Shown: positions 1 through 12,113 of the stretch, piece after piece
Layout of the letters: each line of letters begins with the position of its first letter
Position numbering within the stretch: the first letter of the stretch is position 1
Origin: Homarus americanus
Taxonomy: Eukaryota > Arthropoda > Malacostraca > Decapoda > Nephropidae
Assembly (NCBI RefSeq): GCF_018991925.1
Contig: NW_024726235.1
Location: 5,231,070 to 5,295,069 of the forward strand
Direction of reading: 5' to 3'
DNA: 64,000 nucleotides
The notes under the pieces: model-generated
The model's database searches: none
The model's input: only the letters and a program-made list of their open reading frames with translations
What the model was told of the DNA's origin: nothing
Program-made: the position numbers and the translations under genes

Positions 1-588
1 GTCGAATAGGAGGCAGAGATGGGCCGAGGTGTCGAGCAGGTAGGGTAGGGGAGAGACAGGTGGAGCGAGAGATGGTATCAGTGGGCCGCCAGCGTCAGGC
101 AGTAAGGTGGTCCATTACAAGTCATTACTCAGGCAGGGTCGTGGGGCGAGGTTGGTCGTCATTACCGGGCTTGTACGTACCCGCGTCCAGTGTCCGGCCA
201 CGGGCATGATTACAACGTTGCAGTGAACCGACACACACACACACACACCATGTTAGCCACGCTCACATGTCCACAGCACCACTACGACACACTAGCCCTC
301 CACAACACCCGCTACACTCACACCCTTACCGTACCAATACACACGGCCGGGATTCCCTCATTTAGTCAATGGGTCGCTTACCATTCTTTTGCTTGACGTC
401 CGCCAGTCATCCCGTTAAGCATCACGGTCGTTTGTGGGATTAAGGTTAAACAAGACGTTCATTAGTGATTATCTCAGTAATGTAAAGCCTTCAATCCAAA
501 CCTAACACAATAAAAAACATTATTTGCCTCATAGGGTTCGTCCGTCACTCCTGTGTTTCAAGAACTGAGTACACATCACAATAACAAT

Positions 589-589
<1 letters not shown>
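1..589. other. Unique DNA, no gene seen
   Basis: No coding pattern, RNA gene or mobile element is recognisable. A short CA run lies at about 229-248. The small open frame over it is mostly His/Thr from that run and is not credible. Confidence 0.6.

Positions 590-634
<45 letters not shown>
590..634. repeat. (AC)n microsatellite
   Basis: About 22 uninterrupted AC units, read directly. Confidence 0.97.
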
Positions 635-636
<2 letters not shown>

Positions 637-895
637 GAAATTGACACTGTGAGGTTCTCTGACACACACCCGACACTTAGCGACGGAGGAAATCACACCT
701 GAAGTAATCGCCGACACAGGTATCATAACGCATCTCCATCGGAAAATGATTATATAAAATTAACATCGCCGACCAGCGCTTATCACGCCAGGGATTTTTA
801 AAGGCAGAGTGTTATAAGTAAGGCGCGCGGCTTGTCGTGCCATGATGTAAGACGCTATACACTCGCCCGTAGTCCAGCATTGGCTTGGCTTTCAC

Positions 896-1130
896 TTAAC
901 CTTCTTCTTCCTTCTATTCTTCCCCTCCTTCAACCTTCTCTCCTCTTTCTCCCTCTCTCCTACACTCCATCCCCCAGACTCTTCCTTCCTTCCTTCCTTC
1001 CTTCCTTCCTTCCTAGCTCCTTCCACCCTCTATCCTTCTCTTTTTCCCTCTCTCACACACTACCTTCCTCCTTCCACCCCTCTTCTTCCCCTCATTCTCT
1101 CTATTGTTAAACCTTCTTTCTCATTCCTTC
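896..1130. repeat. Pyrimidine-rich tract with (TTCC)n
   Basis: The + strand is almost pure C/T. A clean (TTCC)8 core lies at 981-1014. The open frame across it is Leu/Ser/Pro-only and is a composition artefact. Confidence 0.85.
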
Positions 1131-1590
1131 CATGATCTTCTCTCAACGACAAACACCACAATTCATTCTTATAAAGACGATTCAAGACTCAACAAGAATT
1201 CTTCTCTCTAACCGACCCAACCAATGAAAATTCTTAATCCCAGACAAGTGATACGCTCAACTAACCTACATGGTCTCATAAGTATAAGTATAAATATAAG
1301 TAAGTAAAAGCATGTATAAGTAGGTGACATCTAACGTTACTAAAACAAACTGTATAAAATGTAGCAAAAGGTGTGATTTTCTGCAGATTAATGACGATTT
1401 TGACAACACCATCATCACACTCCATTGAGGTTACATGTGTTGACTCTTAACTCTTCGTCAGATCAGGGGTTACAAGTGTGAAGTTAGGACTCATGTTCAG
1501 TGTCAGTTCTTACACTACAAGATGAACAGATGATAACCATTAGGTGTACATAATATGACCTCTTATATGAAGTAGTTGCTCTTATTATTG
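1131..1590. other. Unique AT-rich DNA, nothing recognised
   Basis: Contains a degenerate ataagt-type run near 1279-1322. No gene evidence on either strand. Confidence 0.55.
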
Positions 1591-1970
1591 GTGTTGGTGT
1601 TGTTGGTGGTGGTGGTAGTGGTGGGTGTGGTGGTAGTGGTGGTGGTGGTGGTGGTGGGTGGTGTGGTAAGTGTGGTAGTGGTGGGTGGTGTGGTAAGTGT
1701 GGTAGTGGTGGGTGGTGTGGTAAGTGTGGTAGTGGTGGGTGGTGTGGTAAGTGTGGTAGTGGTGGGTGGTGTGGTAAGTGTGGTAGTGGTGGGTGGTGTG
1801 GTAAGTGTGGTAGTGGTGGGTGGTGTGGTAAGTGTGGTAGTGGTGGGTGGTGTGGTAAGTGTGGTAGTGGTGGGTGGTGTGGTAAGTGTGGTAGTGGTGG
1901 GTGTGGTAGTGGTGGTGGGTGTGGTGGTGGTGGTGGTGGTTGGTGGTGGTGGTGTGTGGGCAGGTGGTGT

Positions 1971-2033
<63 letters not shown>

Positions 2034-2175
2034 TGTGTGTGTGTGGTGTGTGGGGTGTGTACAGGTGTGTGTGGTGGTGTGTGGGGTGTGTGTGTGTGGT
2101 GTGTGGGTGGTGTGTGTGGTGGGGGTGTGTGTGTGTGTGTGTGTGTGGCAGTGTGGTGTGTGTGTGTGTGTGTGT

Positions 2176-2237
<62 letters not shown>

Positions 2238-2440
2238 TGTGTGTGTGTGTGGTGTGGTGTGGTGGTGGTGGTGGTGGTAGTGGTGGTGGTGTGTGTGGTG
2301 GTGGTGTGTGTGGTGGGGCAGGGTGGTGTAGGGTGGGTGTGGTGGTGGTGTGTGGGTGGTGTGGTGGTGGTGGTGGCGGTGGTGGTGGGTGGTGGCAGGT
2401 GGCGTGGTGCAGGTGTGGTGGTGGTGGTGGTGGTAGTGGA
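1591..2440. repeat. Compound GT-rich array with 27-bp minisatellite
   Basis: There are three parts. GGT-rich DNA encloses nine near-identical head-to-tail copies of a 27-bp unit at about 1663-1905; each begins gtggtaagtgtggtagtggt and ends gggtggt. An interrupted (GT)n follows at about 1972-2253, then GGT-rich DNA to 2437. All frames on both strands are open for 180-330 codons because the sequence has no room for stops. The predicted proteins are Val/Cys/Gly or His/Thr/Pro homopolymers, which are artefacts. Confidence 0.93.
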
Positions 2441-3302
2441 GAAAAAAAAACCACGGCACCAAAACAATCAACAATATCGACCTCATTAGACACGTTCCAG
2501 TAAGACTCATTCTTTATATACCGCATGAGTTAACATCTATGACGAGCTGTAACCAATAGTACCGTCACCACTCACCTCCCTCAGCCCTAGTAAGGAGGAA
2601 CCTCGTATCTTTCCTGTAATCAATATTCCACCACCTTTACCTGTGTCTACCTGATCTCATTTATACCTGAACTATGTAATATACTCTTATGTTACTCCTC
2701 AGTCCTCACCACACACACACACACACACACTGTTTCCTCTGTACTATAACCTTTAACATTTATAAATATCAAGTTTCAAATACCTTCAATCTTTCATAAC
2801 TGTTCGCTCTGGTGAATAGATCTGAGAACAGCATTTGTCTCTGTTATTTATCTAATCCAATAATCCTTCACCATCTGAAGTATATACCATCCAACTTGTG
2901 TTCTTTCAATTTGTTTCATTAATCAGAATTTACATTAACCTTCACATAATAATATCACAAATACATTATAGTAAACTGTATATAATTGTTTTCTCTTTAT
3001 GTTATATACGTCCAGATATTCCTCGTAACAACTAGGTAATTATAGGTGAAATTATACACCTCTCGTACAGCCAGATTCATTTTCTCCCAGAATCTAAAGG
3101 TTATTAGTTTTCTCCCAATATACTTGTTTCTTTTATCTTCATCTAACCTTTGACCTTTCACATTACTTCACTCATCACACGAAGTTATTATCTCTAGGAA
3201 CTTCATCGCCACAATCTCTGTTCCTGATGAAATAAGTTGATGCTCTTATAAAACTCTAGATTATTTACCATATTTTAAACACATTGACGACCTCCCAGTG
3301 AT
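2441..3302. other. AT-rich unique DNA, no gene seen
   Basis: Low-complexity-free AT-rich sequence apart from a short CA run at about 2709-2730. No coding signature. Confidence 0.6.
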
Positions 3303-3767
3303 GACAGACTCGTGAAGATAGACTCGTGAAGATAGACTCGTGAAGACAGACTCGTGAAGACAGACTCGTAAAGACAGACTCGTGAAGACAGACTCGTAAA
3401 GACAGACTCGTGAAGACAGACTCGTGAAGATAGACTCGTGAAGACAGACTCGTGAAGACAGACTCGTGAAGACAGACTCGTGAAGACAGACTCGTGAAGA
3501 TAGACTCGTAAAGACAGACTCGTGAAGACAGACTCGAAGACAGACTAAAGACAGACTCGTGAAGACAGACAGACTCGTGAAGACAGACTCGTGAAGATAG
3601 ACTCGTGAAGACAGACTCGTGAAGACAGACTCGTGAAGACAGACTCGTGAAGACAGACTCGTGAAGATAGACTCGTGAAGACAGACTCGTGAAGACAGAC
3701 TCGTGAAGACAGACTCGTAAAGACAGACTCGTAAAGACAGACTCGTGAAGACAGACTCGTGAAGATA
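3303..3767. repeat. 14-bp minisatellite, about 33 copies
   Basis: The unit gacagactcgtgaa is repeated head to tail, with variants gatagactcgtgaa and gacagactcgtaaa and a few partial units near 3536-3570. Since 14 is not a multiple of 3, the 42-bp super-period gives a 14-residue repeat in translation, an artefact. Confidence 0.95.
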
Positions 3768-4399
<632 letters not shown>

Positions 4400-4480
4400 C
4401 TTTGTTGCGTCTCTTCCACTCAGATGCGAAAGTGTTAAGTTGAATTTGAGATTTTATTTCCGTTTGGTGACACCTACTGC

Positions 4481-4622
4481 TGGTGGTGGTGGTGTGGTGG
4501 TGAGAATGGTAATGATGATGATGAGTAAGTGTGTAGTGATGAGTGGGGATGGTGGTGTGGTGTGGTGGTGGTGGGGGATGGTGGTGGTGTGGTGGTGGTG
4601 TGGTGGTGGTGGTGGTGTGGTT
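4481..4622. repeat. GGT-rich microsatellite
   Basis: Imperfect (GGT)n with GAT interruptions around 4508-4525. Confidence 0.85.
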
Positions 4623-4730
4623 TAACTCTTGTTCCTGGATCACCCCTAAATGACTGAAGGATTTTGAGTTTATTTGGACGGTTCGAACTCTGTCTATCTA
4701 TCTATCTAGCTATCTTTCTCTCTCTGTTTG

Positions 4731-4866
<136 letters not shown>

Positions 4867-4928
4867 TGGGGGTCCAGTTCATTATCATCTGACAATTCAT
4901 ATCTAAGCTTTTCGTAACCATACTGTTA

Positions 4929-4959
4929 TCATCATAATCGTCATCATCACTGTCCAGAC

Positions 4960-4992
<33 letters not shown>

Positions 4993-5275
4993 CCATATAA
5001 TTCTTATGTCTAATTATTATGTCTTATCTTAACCTTATCCTCGCCCATATCATCATCACACCATTGTCATCCACGACCATTTTTATCTTGTATTACCCAC
5101 ACCATCATCATCATCACCACCCACATCCATGTTTTAACTCGTATCACCCATCATCATCATCGTCATCATCCACACCCATGTTTTTAACTCGTATCACCCA
5201 TCGTCATCATCATCATCATCATCATTATTATCATATTCATCTTCATCACCATCATCTTCATCACCATCGTCATCA
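4929..5275. repeat. (CAT)n-rich microsatellite region
   Basis: Clean (ATC)n at about 4960-4991. It is followed by two similar blocks, each running from a CAT cluster into the shared phrase ttaactcgtatcaccc, near 5135 and 5185, so the region is also partly duplicated. Confidence 0.8.
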
Positions 5276-5777
5276 ACACCCAAATCTGTCGTTAACTCGC
5301 GTCACCACAAACCCCGTCTAAGTGGCTCCTTCCCTTGTAGTCATCAGCCAAATTTTCAGCTTAATTTCGCGGTTAACAGAGAACGCCATCATTACCACCT
5401 CGACTGTGAAAACAAGAAATTGGATTTATTCGCAACATCCGGCTGCTAAGACACCCCGAGTCGCCATCAAGGAAGTCTACAGCTGGGGGAACATCCATTC
5501 CCGAGTGTGAACAAAAAGGTATAAAATTCCATCCCCATGATAGGCAAAAAGGTATAAAATTCCATCGCCATGATAGGCAAAAAGGGAAAATATCCAGCCC
5601 CCACAGCCCCCAACCGTGGACAAAAACCCCGAGTGTCATTTCTCGCTCGAAATTTGATAAACAGGAGGGGTACTTGAGGCAATTTGCTGGGTCCCGCGAT
5701 GATTGTGTTTATCGTAATAAGTTGCATTGTCCTGGTTACACGTCTGTGGGTGTCTTGCTGGGGGGAAAAAAGTGGTA
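5276..5777. other. Unique island with a 33-bp direct duplication
   Basis: Mostly unique, non-repetitive DNA. A 33-bp unit beginning aaaaaggtataaaattccat occurs twice in tandem at about 5513-5580, with a third partial copy to 5588. TATAAAA is present in each, but no transcription unit is visible nearby. Confidence 0.5.
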
Positions 5778-5896
5778 AGATTATGATAAGAGACATGGTG
5801 ACGGCTGACATACTCGACCCGGGGAACGGAAATGCTGACTTATGCCTCCAAGCTGACACACATGTGATAGGAGACAGATGGTGTGACATAAGGACT

Positions 5897-5897
<1 letters not shown>
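5778..5897. repeat. Degenerate ~40-bp repeat, left part
   Basis: Repeated starts of gctgac followed by related phrases such as taggagacagatg and gtgacataag. The same consensus resumes after the LINE at 6890, so this looks like one old array cut in two. Confidence 0.55.

Positions 5898-5992
<95 letters not shown>
5898..5992. repeat. (AC)n microsatellite
   Basis: About 47 AC units. It grows out of the gctgacacac phrase of the surrounding ~40-bp repeat and directly abuts the 5' truncation point of the LINE copy. Confidence 0.97.
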
Positions 5993-5994
<2 letters not shown>

Positions 5995-6888
5995 CTCCAA
6001 AACTGGGCCACCAACAACCATGTCACCATCAACCATACCAAGACCATGGTTATGCACATCAACCTCTCCTCCGACATTGTCCCACCTCCTTCCATTACTC
6101 TAGGTCCGAACACACTCCAGGTTGTAGATTCCACGAAGCTCCTCGGCGTCACCATAGACAACAAACTAAATTGGAAACCACACGTCAGTGAAGTTGTCAA
6201 ATCCTCCAGTTTCCGTCTCCACCTCCTCCGCCGACTCAAGTCCCTCGGAGTTCCCGCACACGAGCTCCTCAGTGTATACACAACATTCATACTTCCCAAG
6301 CTCACCTATGCCTCCCCCACCTGGTCTTCCTCCCTAAATGCCACACAACGTAAACACCTAGAAAAAGTGCAAAAGAGGGCATGCAAGATTATTCTCTCCC
6401 CTTCCTACTCCACATATCAAGAAGCGCTCAACACACTGACCCTTTCGACTCTCACTGACCATCACCACGGCCTCATCTGCAAATTTGGTAAGAAGCTTCT
6501 ACACCATCCCCGACACCGGCCCCTACTACCACCCGAGATCCCCTGTCCGAGAATTGCTGTTCGACACCACAACCGCATCCAGCCCATACGTGCACGAACT
6601 GATCGCTATAAGAACAGCCCAGTCCCAACCATTGTAAAAATTATCAATAACATGTAATAAATCAGTGTATTCACTCCCAGTAAACACTGCTCCCTACACT
6701 GTCACTATGTTGAAATGAACTGTAGTTTGAGCTGATCCCCATCTAAGTTATTATATGTCTTATTTATGTCACTTATGTCACTTGCATATTATTTGTAACT
6801 CGTAACCCATTCCCCAAATATGTAACTGTATATTTTCAGCCTTCTGGCTGCCAAGCTCTTTCAATAAACCGTTAATTATTATTATTAT
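5993..6888 (+). mobile_element. 5'-truncated non-LTR retrotransposon, EN-RT family A, copy 1
   Basis: From 5993 the sequence matches the 3' part of the longer copy at 19870-22998, starting at the phrase gtctccaaaa. It contains the end of the RT ORF, a ~220-bp 3' UTR with AATAAA (6863-6868), and a tail gttaatt followed by ATT units. There is no poly(A). 5' truncation of this kind is the usual product of incomplete target-primed reverse transcription. The family resembles CR1/Jockey-type EN-RT elements; the clade assignment is inference. Confidence 0.88.
5995..6657 (+). pseudogene. Reverse transcriptase C-terminal fragment
   Basis: The frame is open without a start codon from 5995, about 221 codons to TAA, so it is the tail of a larger polyprotein; the first internal ATG is at 6046. 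It starts just after where the RT motif C would be, with LQNWATNN and TKTMVMHINLS, then the thumb phrase LLGVTID..LNWKPHV, the conserved LPKLTYASPTW and the helix LEKVQKRACKIIL. The catalytic palm motifs A-C are absent, so it cannot be active. Against the 22-kb copy it is about 85-90% identical by eye. Nothing suggests host use. Confidence 0.88.
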
Positions 6889-6889
6889 G

Positions 6890-7035
6890 TCCTAGGAGAT
6901 AAATAAGTGACTTAGGGCTGACACGTGTGTTTAAAGATGGATGAGGTAACTTAAAGCTGACACATGTATTGGGAGTGACTTAATGCTGACAGAAATATAT
7001 TAGGAGATGGAAAGAAGGACAGAGCTGACACACAA
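6890..7035. repeat. Degenerate ~40-bp repeat, right part
   Basis: Resumes the consensus seen at 5778-5897: taggagat, gtgacttag, gctgacacgtgt, taacttaaa, gctgacacatgt, then gctgac at 6986 and 7026. Units are 30-41 bp and divergent. Confidence 0.55.
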
Positions 7036-7290
7036 CAATCGTAAAATGGTCATGCACTAAACAGTAATCAAAGTGAACTTCAACTGTATTTTGCTGTCGT
7101 AATGGGCAGCTCAATATTTTTTTTTTAAAGCCTGTTTATATCTTCAGCTCAACAAGTTTAGTGGGTGTACAAGGATGAATCTGTCTATTTGTCCGTCATT
7201 ATGTCTGTCTGTCTGTCTGTCTGTTTACTCATCACACTGCGATATTAAGATGAAACTCATTATGTTTCTGCGTCATCGTAAGAGGATGGT

Positions 7291-8970
7291 TTGCCTCTAC
7301 CAGTATGGCACCATGATCTCCTTCTTTCAATAAGGCACAATGATTTCTGTCTACTCGTAAAGCACCATAATCTCTTCTACCAGTATGGCACCATGGTTTC
7401 CCTCTACCAGTATGGTACCATGATCTCCCTCTATCAGTATGGCACCACGATCTCCCTCTACCAGTATGGCACCATGGTTTCCCTCTACCAGTATGGTACC
7501 ATGGTTTCCCTCTACCAGTATGGTACCATGATCTCCCTCTATCAGTATGGCACCACTATCTCCCTCTACCAGTATGGCACCATGGTTTCCCTCTACCAGT
7601 ATGGCACCATGGTTTCCCTCTACCAGTATGGTACCATGATCTCCCTCTATCAGTATGGCACCATAATTTCCCTCTACCAGTGTGGCACCATGATCTCCCT
7701 CTACTAGTATGGCACCATGATATCCCTCTACCAGTATGGCACCATGATATCCCTCTACCAGTATGGCACCATGCATTCCCCACGTATGTGGCACCATGAT
7801 CTCCTCTCCACGAGTATGGCACCATGATCTCTCTTTTACAAGTATGGCACCATAATTTCTCTACCAGTATGGCACCATGATCTCCTTCTTTTCAATAAGG
7901 CACCATGATTTCTGTCGACTCGTAAAAGCACCATAATCTCTTCTACCAGTATGGCACCATGGTTTCTACCAGTATGGTACCATGATCTCCCCATCAGTAT
8001 GGCACCACGATCTCCTCTACCAGTATGGCACCATGGTTTCCTCTACCAGTATGGTACCATGATCTCCTCTATCGCATGGCACCATGATCTCCCCTACCAG
8101 TATGGCACCATGGTTTCTTACCAGTATGGTACCATGATCTCCCTCCACGAGTATGGCAATCATGATCTCCTCTACCAGTATGGCACCATGATATCCTCTA
8201 CCAGTATGGCACCGTGATCTTCTCTATCAGTATGGCACCATAATTTCCTCTACCAGTGTGGCACCATGATCTCCCTCTACCAGTATGGTACTACATCTCC
8301 CTATCAGTATGGCACCATGGTTTCTCTACCAGTATGGTACCATGATCTCCCCTTATCAGTATGGCACCATGATCTCCTCTACCAGTATGGCACCATGGTT
8401 TCTACCAGTATGGTACCATGATCTCTATCAGTATGGCACCATGATCTCCTTCAAGTATGGCACCATACTCTACCAGTATGGCACCATGATCTCCTCTATC
8501 AGTATGGCACCATAATTTCCCTCTTCTACCAGTGTGGCACCATGATCTCCCTCTACCAGTATGGTACCATGATCTCTCATCAGTATGGCACCATGATCTC
8601 TACCAGTATGGCACCATGATATCCTCTACCAGTATGGCACCATGATTCCCCTCTACCAGTATGGCACCATGATCTCCCTCTACCAGTATGGCACCATGAT
8701 CTCCCTCTACCAGTATGGCACCATGATCTCCCTCTACCAGTGTGGCACCATGATCTACCTCTATCACTATGGCACCATGGTTTCTCTTTACCGGTATGGC
8801 ACCATGATCTCCCTTTACTAGCATGGTACTATAATTTCCCTCTACCAGTATGGCACCATGATATCCCTCTACCAGTGTGGAACTATGATCTACCTCTATC
8901 ACTATGGCACCATAGTTTCTCTTTACCAGTATGGCACCATGATCTCCCTCTACCAGTATGGCACCCTAAT
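7291..8970. repeat. 27-bp minisatellite, about 60 copies, with higher-order structure
   Basis: The consensus starts ctaccagtatggcaccatga and ends tctccct. Between 7383 and 7710 four unit types recur in fixed order, giving a 108-bp higher-order period. A block starting with a variant that contains caataaggca at about 7327 is repeated at about 7893, so ~566 bp is duplicated. After 7800 many units have lost 1-5 bases. The 27-bp period gives a clean 9-residue repeat (LYQYGTMIS) in the first half only, a coincidence of length divisible by 3. Confidence 0.95.
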
Positions 8971-8975
8971 ATTCT

Positions 8976-9609
8976 ATCATCAGGCTGTCGAGAGTAGTTC
9001 CAGCCACAATGTCTCCCCATATACAAAAATACCTTAACCCAACAGTATACTATATCCAACTTGCACCTAAGACCTCATGGGACCCATCAACTCAACCCTT
9101 CACATCAACTCTCCTGTCATCAAAACCTAACCATAGTTCCCGTCTTCCGCCAGTAAATAGTTTACTTAAAGGCAATAAAACATTCCTTTCCTTATACTTC
9201 CATTAAACACATCCATTACCATCGACCTTTTAGTCTTTCCCAGCGTCGAGAGAACAGTGGGGTGACGTCAACGAGGCGGTGTTCCGTAAGGGGTGTGCTT
9301 ACTGTCATATACAGTTGAGTTATGACGAAGTTAGACAGATCGTTGTAGTATATAACATAAGCTAGAGAATTTAATTATGTCTGTCTGTGGGGATTAGGTA
9401 TGATGTATGTATAAGTAATTAGGCCTTGGGCATGTGTATAAAAAGGTAATGTGTGTAAGGGTGGTACATGTTGTGGATTCGTTGTATAGTGTGTACGTGT
9501 TCTTAGTGTACATGAATTTGGCCTTAAATGTATGTACGTAACTTGGGCGTCTACGTCTCATAATGTGTATATGCGAATCTTGAGTACCCAGATGTAGGGT
9601 ATCTAAGTG
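8976..9609. other. Unique DNA, no gene seen
   Basis: Non-repetitive. A 65-codon open frame at 9009 has no recognisable feature. From about 9480 the sequence becomes gtacgtg-rich, leading into the next array. Confidence 0.55.
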
Positions 9610-9611
9610 TG

Positions 9612-9792
9612 TACGTGTCCCAGAAGTGTACGTGTCCCAGTAGAGTACGTGTCCCAGGAGAGTACGTGTCCCAGGAGAGTACGTGTCCCAGGAGAGTACG
9701 TGTCCCAGGAGAGTACGTGTCCCAGGAGAGTACGTGTCCCAAGAGAGTACGTGTCCCAGGTGAGTACGTGTCCCAAGAGAGTACGTGTCCGT
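9612..9792. repeat. 17-bp minisatellite, about 11 copies
   Basis: Unit gagagtacgtgtcccag with small variants (aagtgtac, taga, gtga). Translation gives a 17-residue repeat in every frame, an artefact. Confidence 0.95.
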
Positions 9793-9974
9793 GCCGAGGT
9801 TCTGGGGTAGGGTAGGTGGTGTAGCGTGCCTCCGTGTCGGCCCCATCACCCTGGTAACAAGATGTGTAGCACCACCAAGCTAAATTGCCCCTCTTGGAAA
9901 TTACATCATAGTAGAGTGGTAATTTGTTCGTTAAAGCGTGAGTTATGTTTAGCTCTTGTGACCCTTAGTTGTTG

Positions 9975-10700
9975 CCCCTCCCACCAGTCCCATCACTGTT
10001 GGTCCCACCGGCCCCACCAGTCCCATCACTGTTGGTCCCACCGGCCCCACCAGTCCCATCACTGTTGGTCCCACCGGCCCCTTCCCACCAGTCCCATCAC
10101 TACAGTTGGTCCCACCGGCCCCGCCAGTCCCATCACTGTTGGTCCCACTGGCCCTGCCAGTCCCATCATTGCTGGTCCCACCGGCCCCACCAACCTATCA
10201 CTGTTGGTCCCACCGGCCCCGCCAGTCCCATCACTGCTGGGTCCCACCGGCCCCGCCAGTCCCATCACTGTTGGTCCTACCGGCCCCGCCAGTCCCATCA
10301 CTGTTGGTCCCACCGGCCCCAGTCCTCATCACTGTGTTGTCCCACCCGGCCCCGCCAGTCCCATCACTGTTGCTCCCACCGGCCCCGCCAGTCCCATCAC
10401 TGCTGGTCCCACTGGCCCTGCCAGTTCCATCACTGCTGGTCCCACCGGCCCCTGCCAGTCCCATCACCAGTTGGTCCCACCGGGCCCTCGCCAGTCCCAT
10501 CACTGCTGGTCCCACCGGCCCCGCCAGTCCTATCACTGTTGGTCCCACCGGCCCCACCAGTCCCATCACTGTTGGTCCCACCGGCCCCACCAGTCCCATC
10601 ACTGTTGGTCCCACCGGCCCCACCAGTCCCATCACTGTTGCTCCCACCGGCCCCGCCAGTCCCATCACTGTTGCTCCCATCACTGGCTTATCCCATCACT
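9975..10700. repeat. 33-bp minisatellite, about 22 copies
   Basis: The unit runs cagtcccatcactgttggtc then ccaccggccccac, with C/T and G/A variants and several 1-4 bp indels. Being 33 bp it translates as an 11-residue Pro-rich or Gly-rich repeat on both strands; the collagen-like GPV/GPT appearance is accidental because indels change the frame repeatedly. Confidence 0.95.
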
Positions 10701-10720
10701 CTGACTCGTCCCACCATTTC

Positions 10721-11757
10721 GGATAGTCCCGTCACTAATTAGTAAACATATGCATCCTGTCCATAAGGTCATTCATTAATGCACCTCTAGCTCACCCAGC
10801 TGGGAATGGGTACCTAACATTACAGAGTGGGAAGTGAAAGTAGTGACCCTTATGTCATAAAGGTCCTGAATAACAACAAAATCTTTAAGTGTTATAAAGA
10901 ACAAGACCAATCCGCTGCCACTACTCAATAAATATCCAGGTGATGTCAAGATATATAATTAACCAGACAGTGTTATTAGGACAGGTAAACATAACAAAAC
11001 ATTTACCTGCTGAGAATAAATTTAAACCAAAACTTACTACTGTGAGGTAAGTAAAGTACCTTAGACCCTTTAGGTGTTTTAAACCTTTAGAGGAAGATTA
11101 AGATATAAAAGTTATCTATCACAGAGAGAACAAAGTAAGACACTATCTACCGCCTCTCGACAGATTGGTGGATATTTGATTGATGTTTATAAAAAACTAC
11201 GACGGGGTAAGAGATGGTACCATTGATCATGTCTTAGTGCCACAGACCGATCATGTTTACCACCTGAGTCGTGACGTCAAAACCCATTCACATTAATGGG
11301 CGGTGGAGAGATGATCACAAAGGTTCGACTTACCTGGCCTCACACCCTACCTGGCCTCACACCCTACCTGGCCAATTGCTCCATATTCTCACATAATAGT
11401 AAATATACATATACATTTACCAGCAGTCAGTTATATGTATACTTGGTTGTCTTGTCACTCTCTTGATTCTGTTGTTTCGTTATTAAAGATTATACATAGT
11501 GTGTTATAACTTCTTGTTGTTTATATATTAATAAGCTCATTTTCAATAATAAACTTCGAAATTTTTAGGAGACTTGGTGTTCAGACTGACAGCATGTGAG
11601 CTAAACTACACCATTAGAGCTATACCTTAAAAGTTGAGCTGTAACTTGATAGGATAGTATATACATCTACAGAAGCTAAGCTACACCTTGAGAGTTACAC
11701 CAGACCTTAAGTGTAATCCTCACAAGTTACACCTCAAAAGCTAATCTACACTAAAAC
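10721..11757. other. Unique AT-rich DNA, no gene seen
   Basis: About 1 kb without strong repeats. A 17-bp phrase cctggcctcacacccta occurs twice in tandem at about 11335-11368. No coding or RNA signature. Confidence 0.6.
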
Positions 11758-12113
11758 TGCTACACCTAGATAGTACAGTTCCACCCCTCAAGTGCCACAC
11801 CTAGATAATACAGTTCCACCCCTCAAGTGCTACACCTAGATAGTACAGTTCCACCCCTCAAGTGCTACACCTAGATAATACAGTTCCACCCCTCAAGTGC
11901 TACACCTACATAGTACAGTTCCACCCCTCAAGTGCTACACCTAGATAGTACAGTTCCACCCCTCAAGTGCTACACCTAGATAGTACAGTTCCACCCCTCA
12001 AGTGCTACACCTAGATAATACAGTTCCACCCCTCAAGTGCTACACCTAGATAGTACAGTTCCACCCCTCAAGTGCTACACCTAGATAGTACAGTTCCACC
12101 CCTCAAGTGCTAC
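11758..12113. repeat. 35-bp minisatellite, about 10 copies
   Basis: The unit is gctacacctagatagtacag followed by ttccacccctcaagt. Copies differ by only one or two substitutions (gatag/gataa/catag) and there are no indels, in contrast to the 27-bp array upstream. Confidence 0.96.

Noticed and set aside
1484..2526. His/Thr/Pro-rich proteins over the GT array
   Set aside because: Three long minus-strand frames and three plus-strand frames overlap in one low-complexity tract, which is incompatible with real coding.
9826..10742. Collagen-like or Pro-rich protein in the 33-bp array
   Set aside because: Overlapping long frames exist in several phases and on both strands. The Gly-Pro pattern comes only from the 33-bp period and is lost at each indel.
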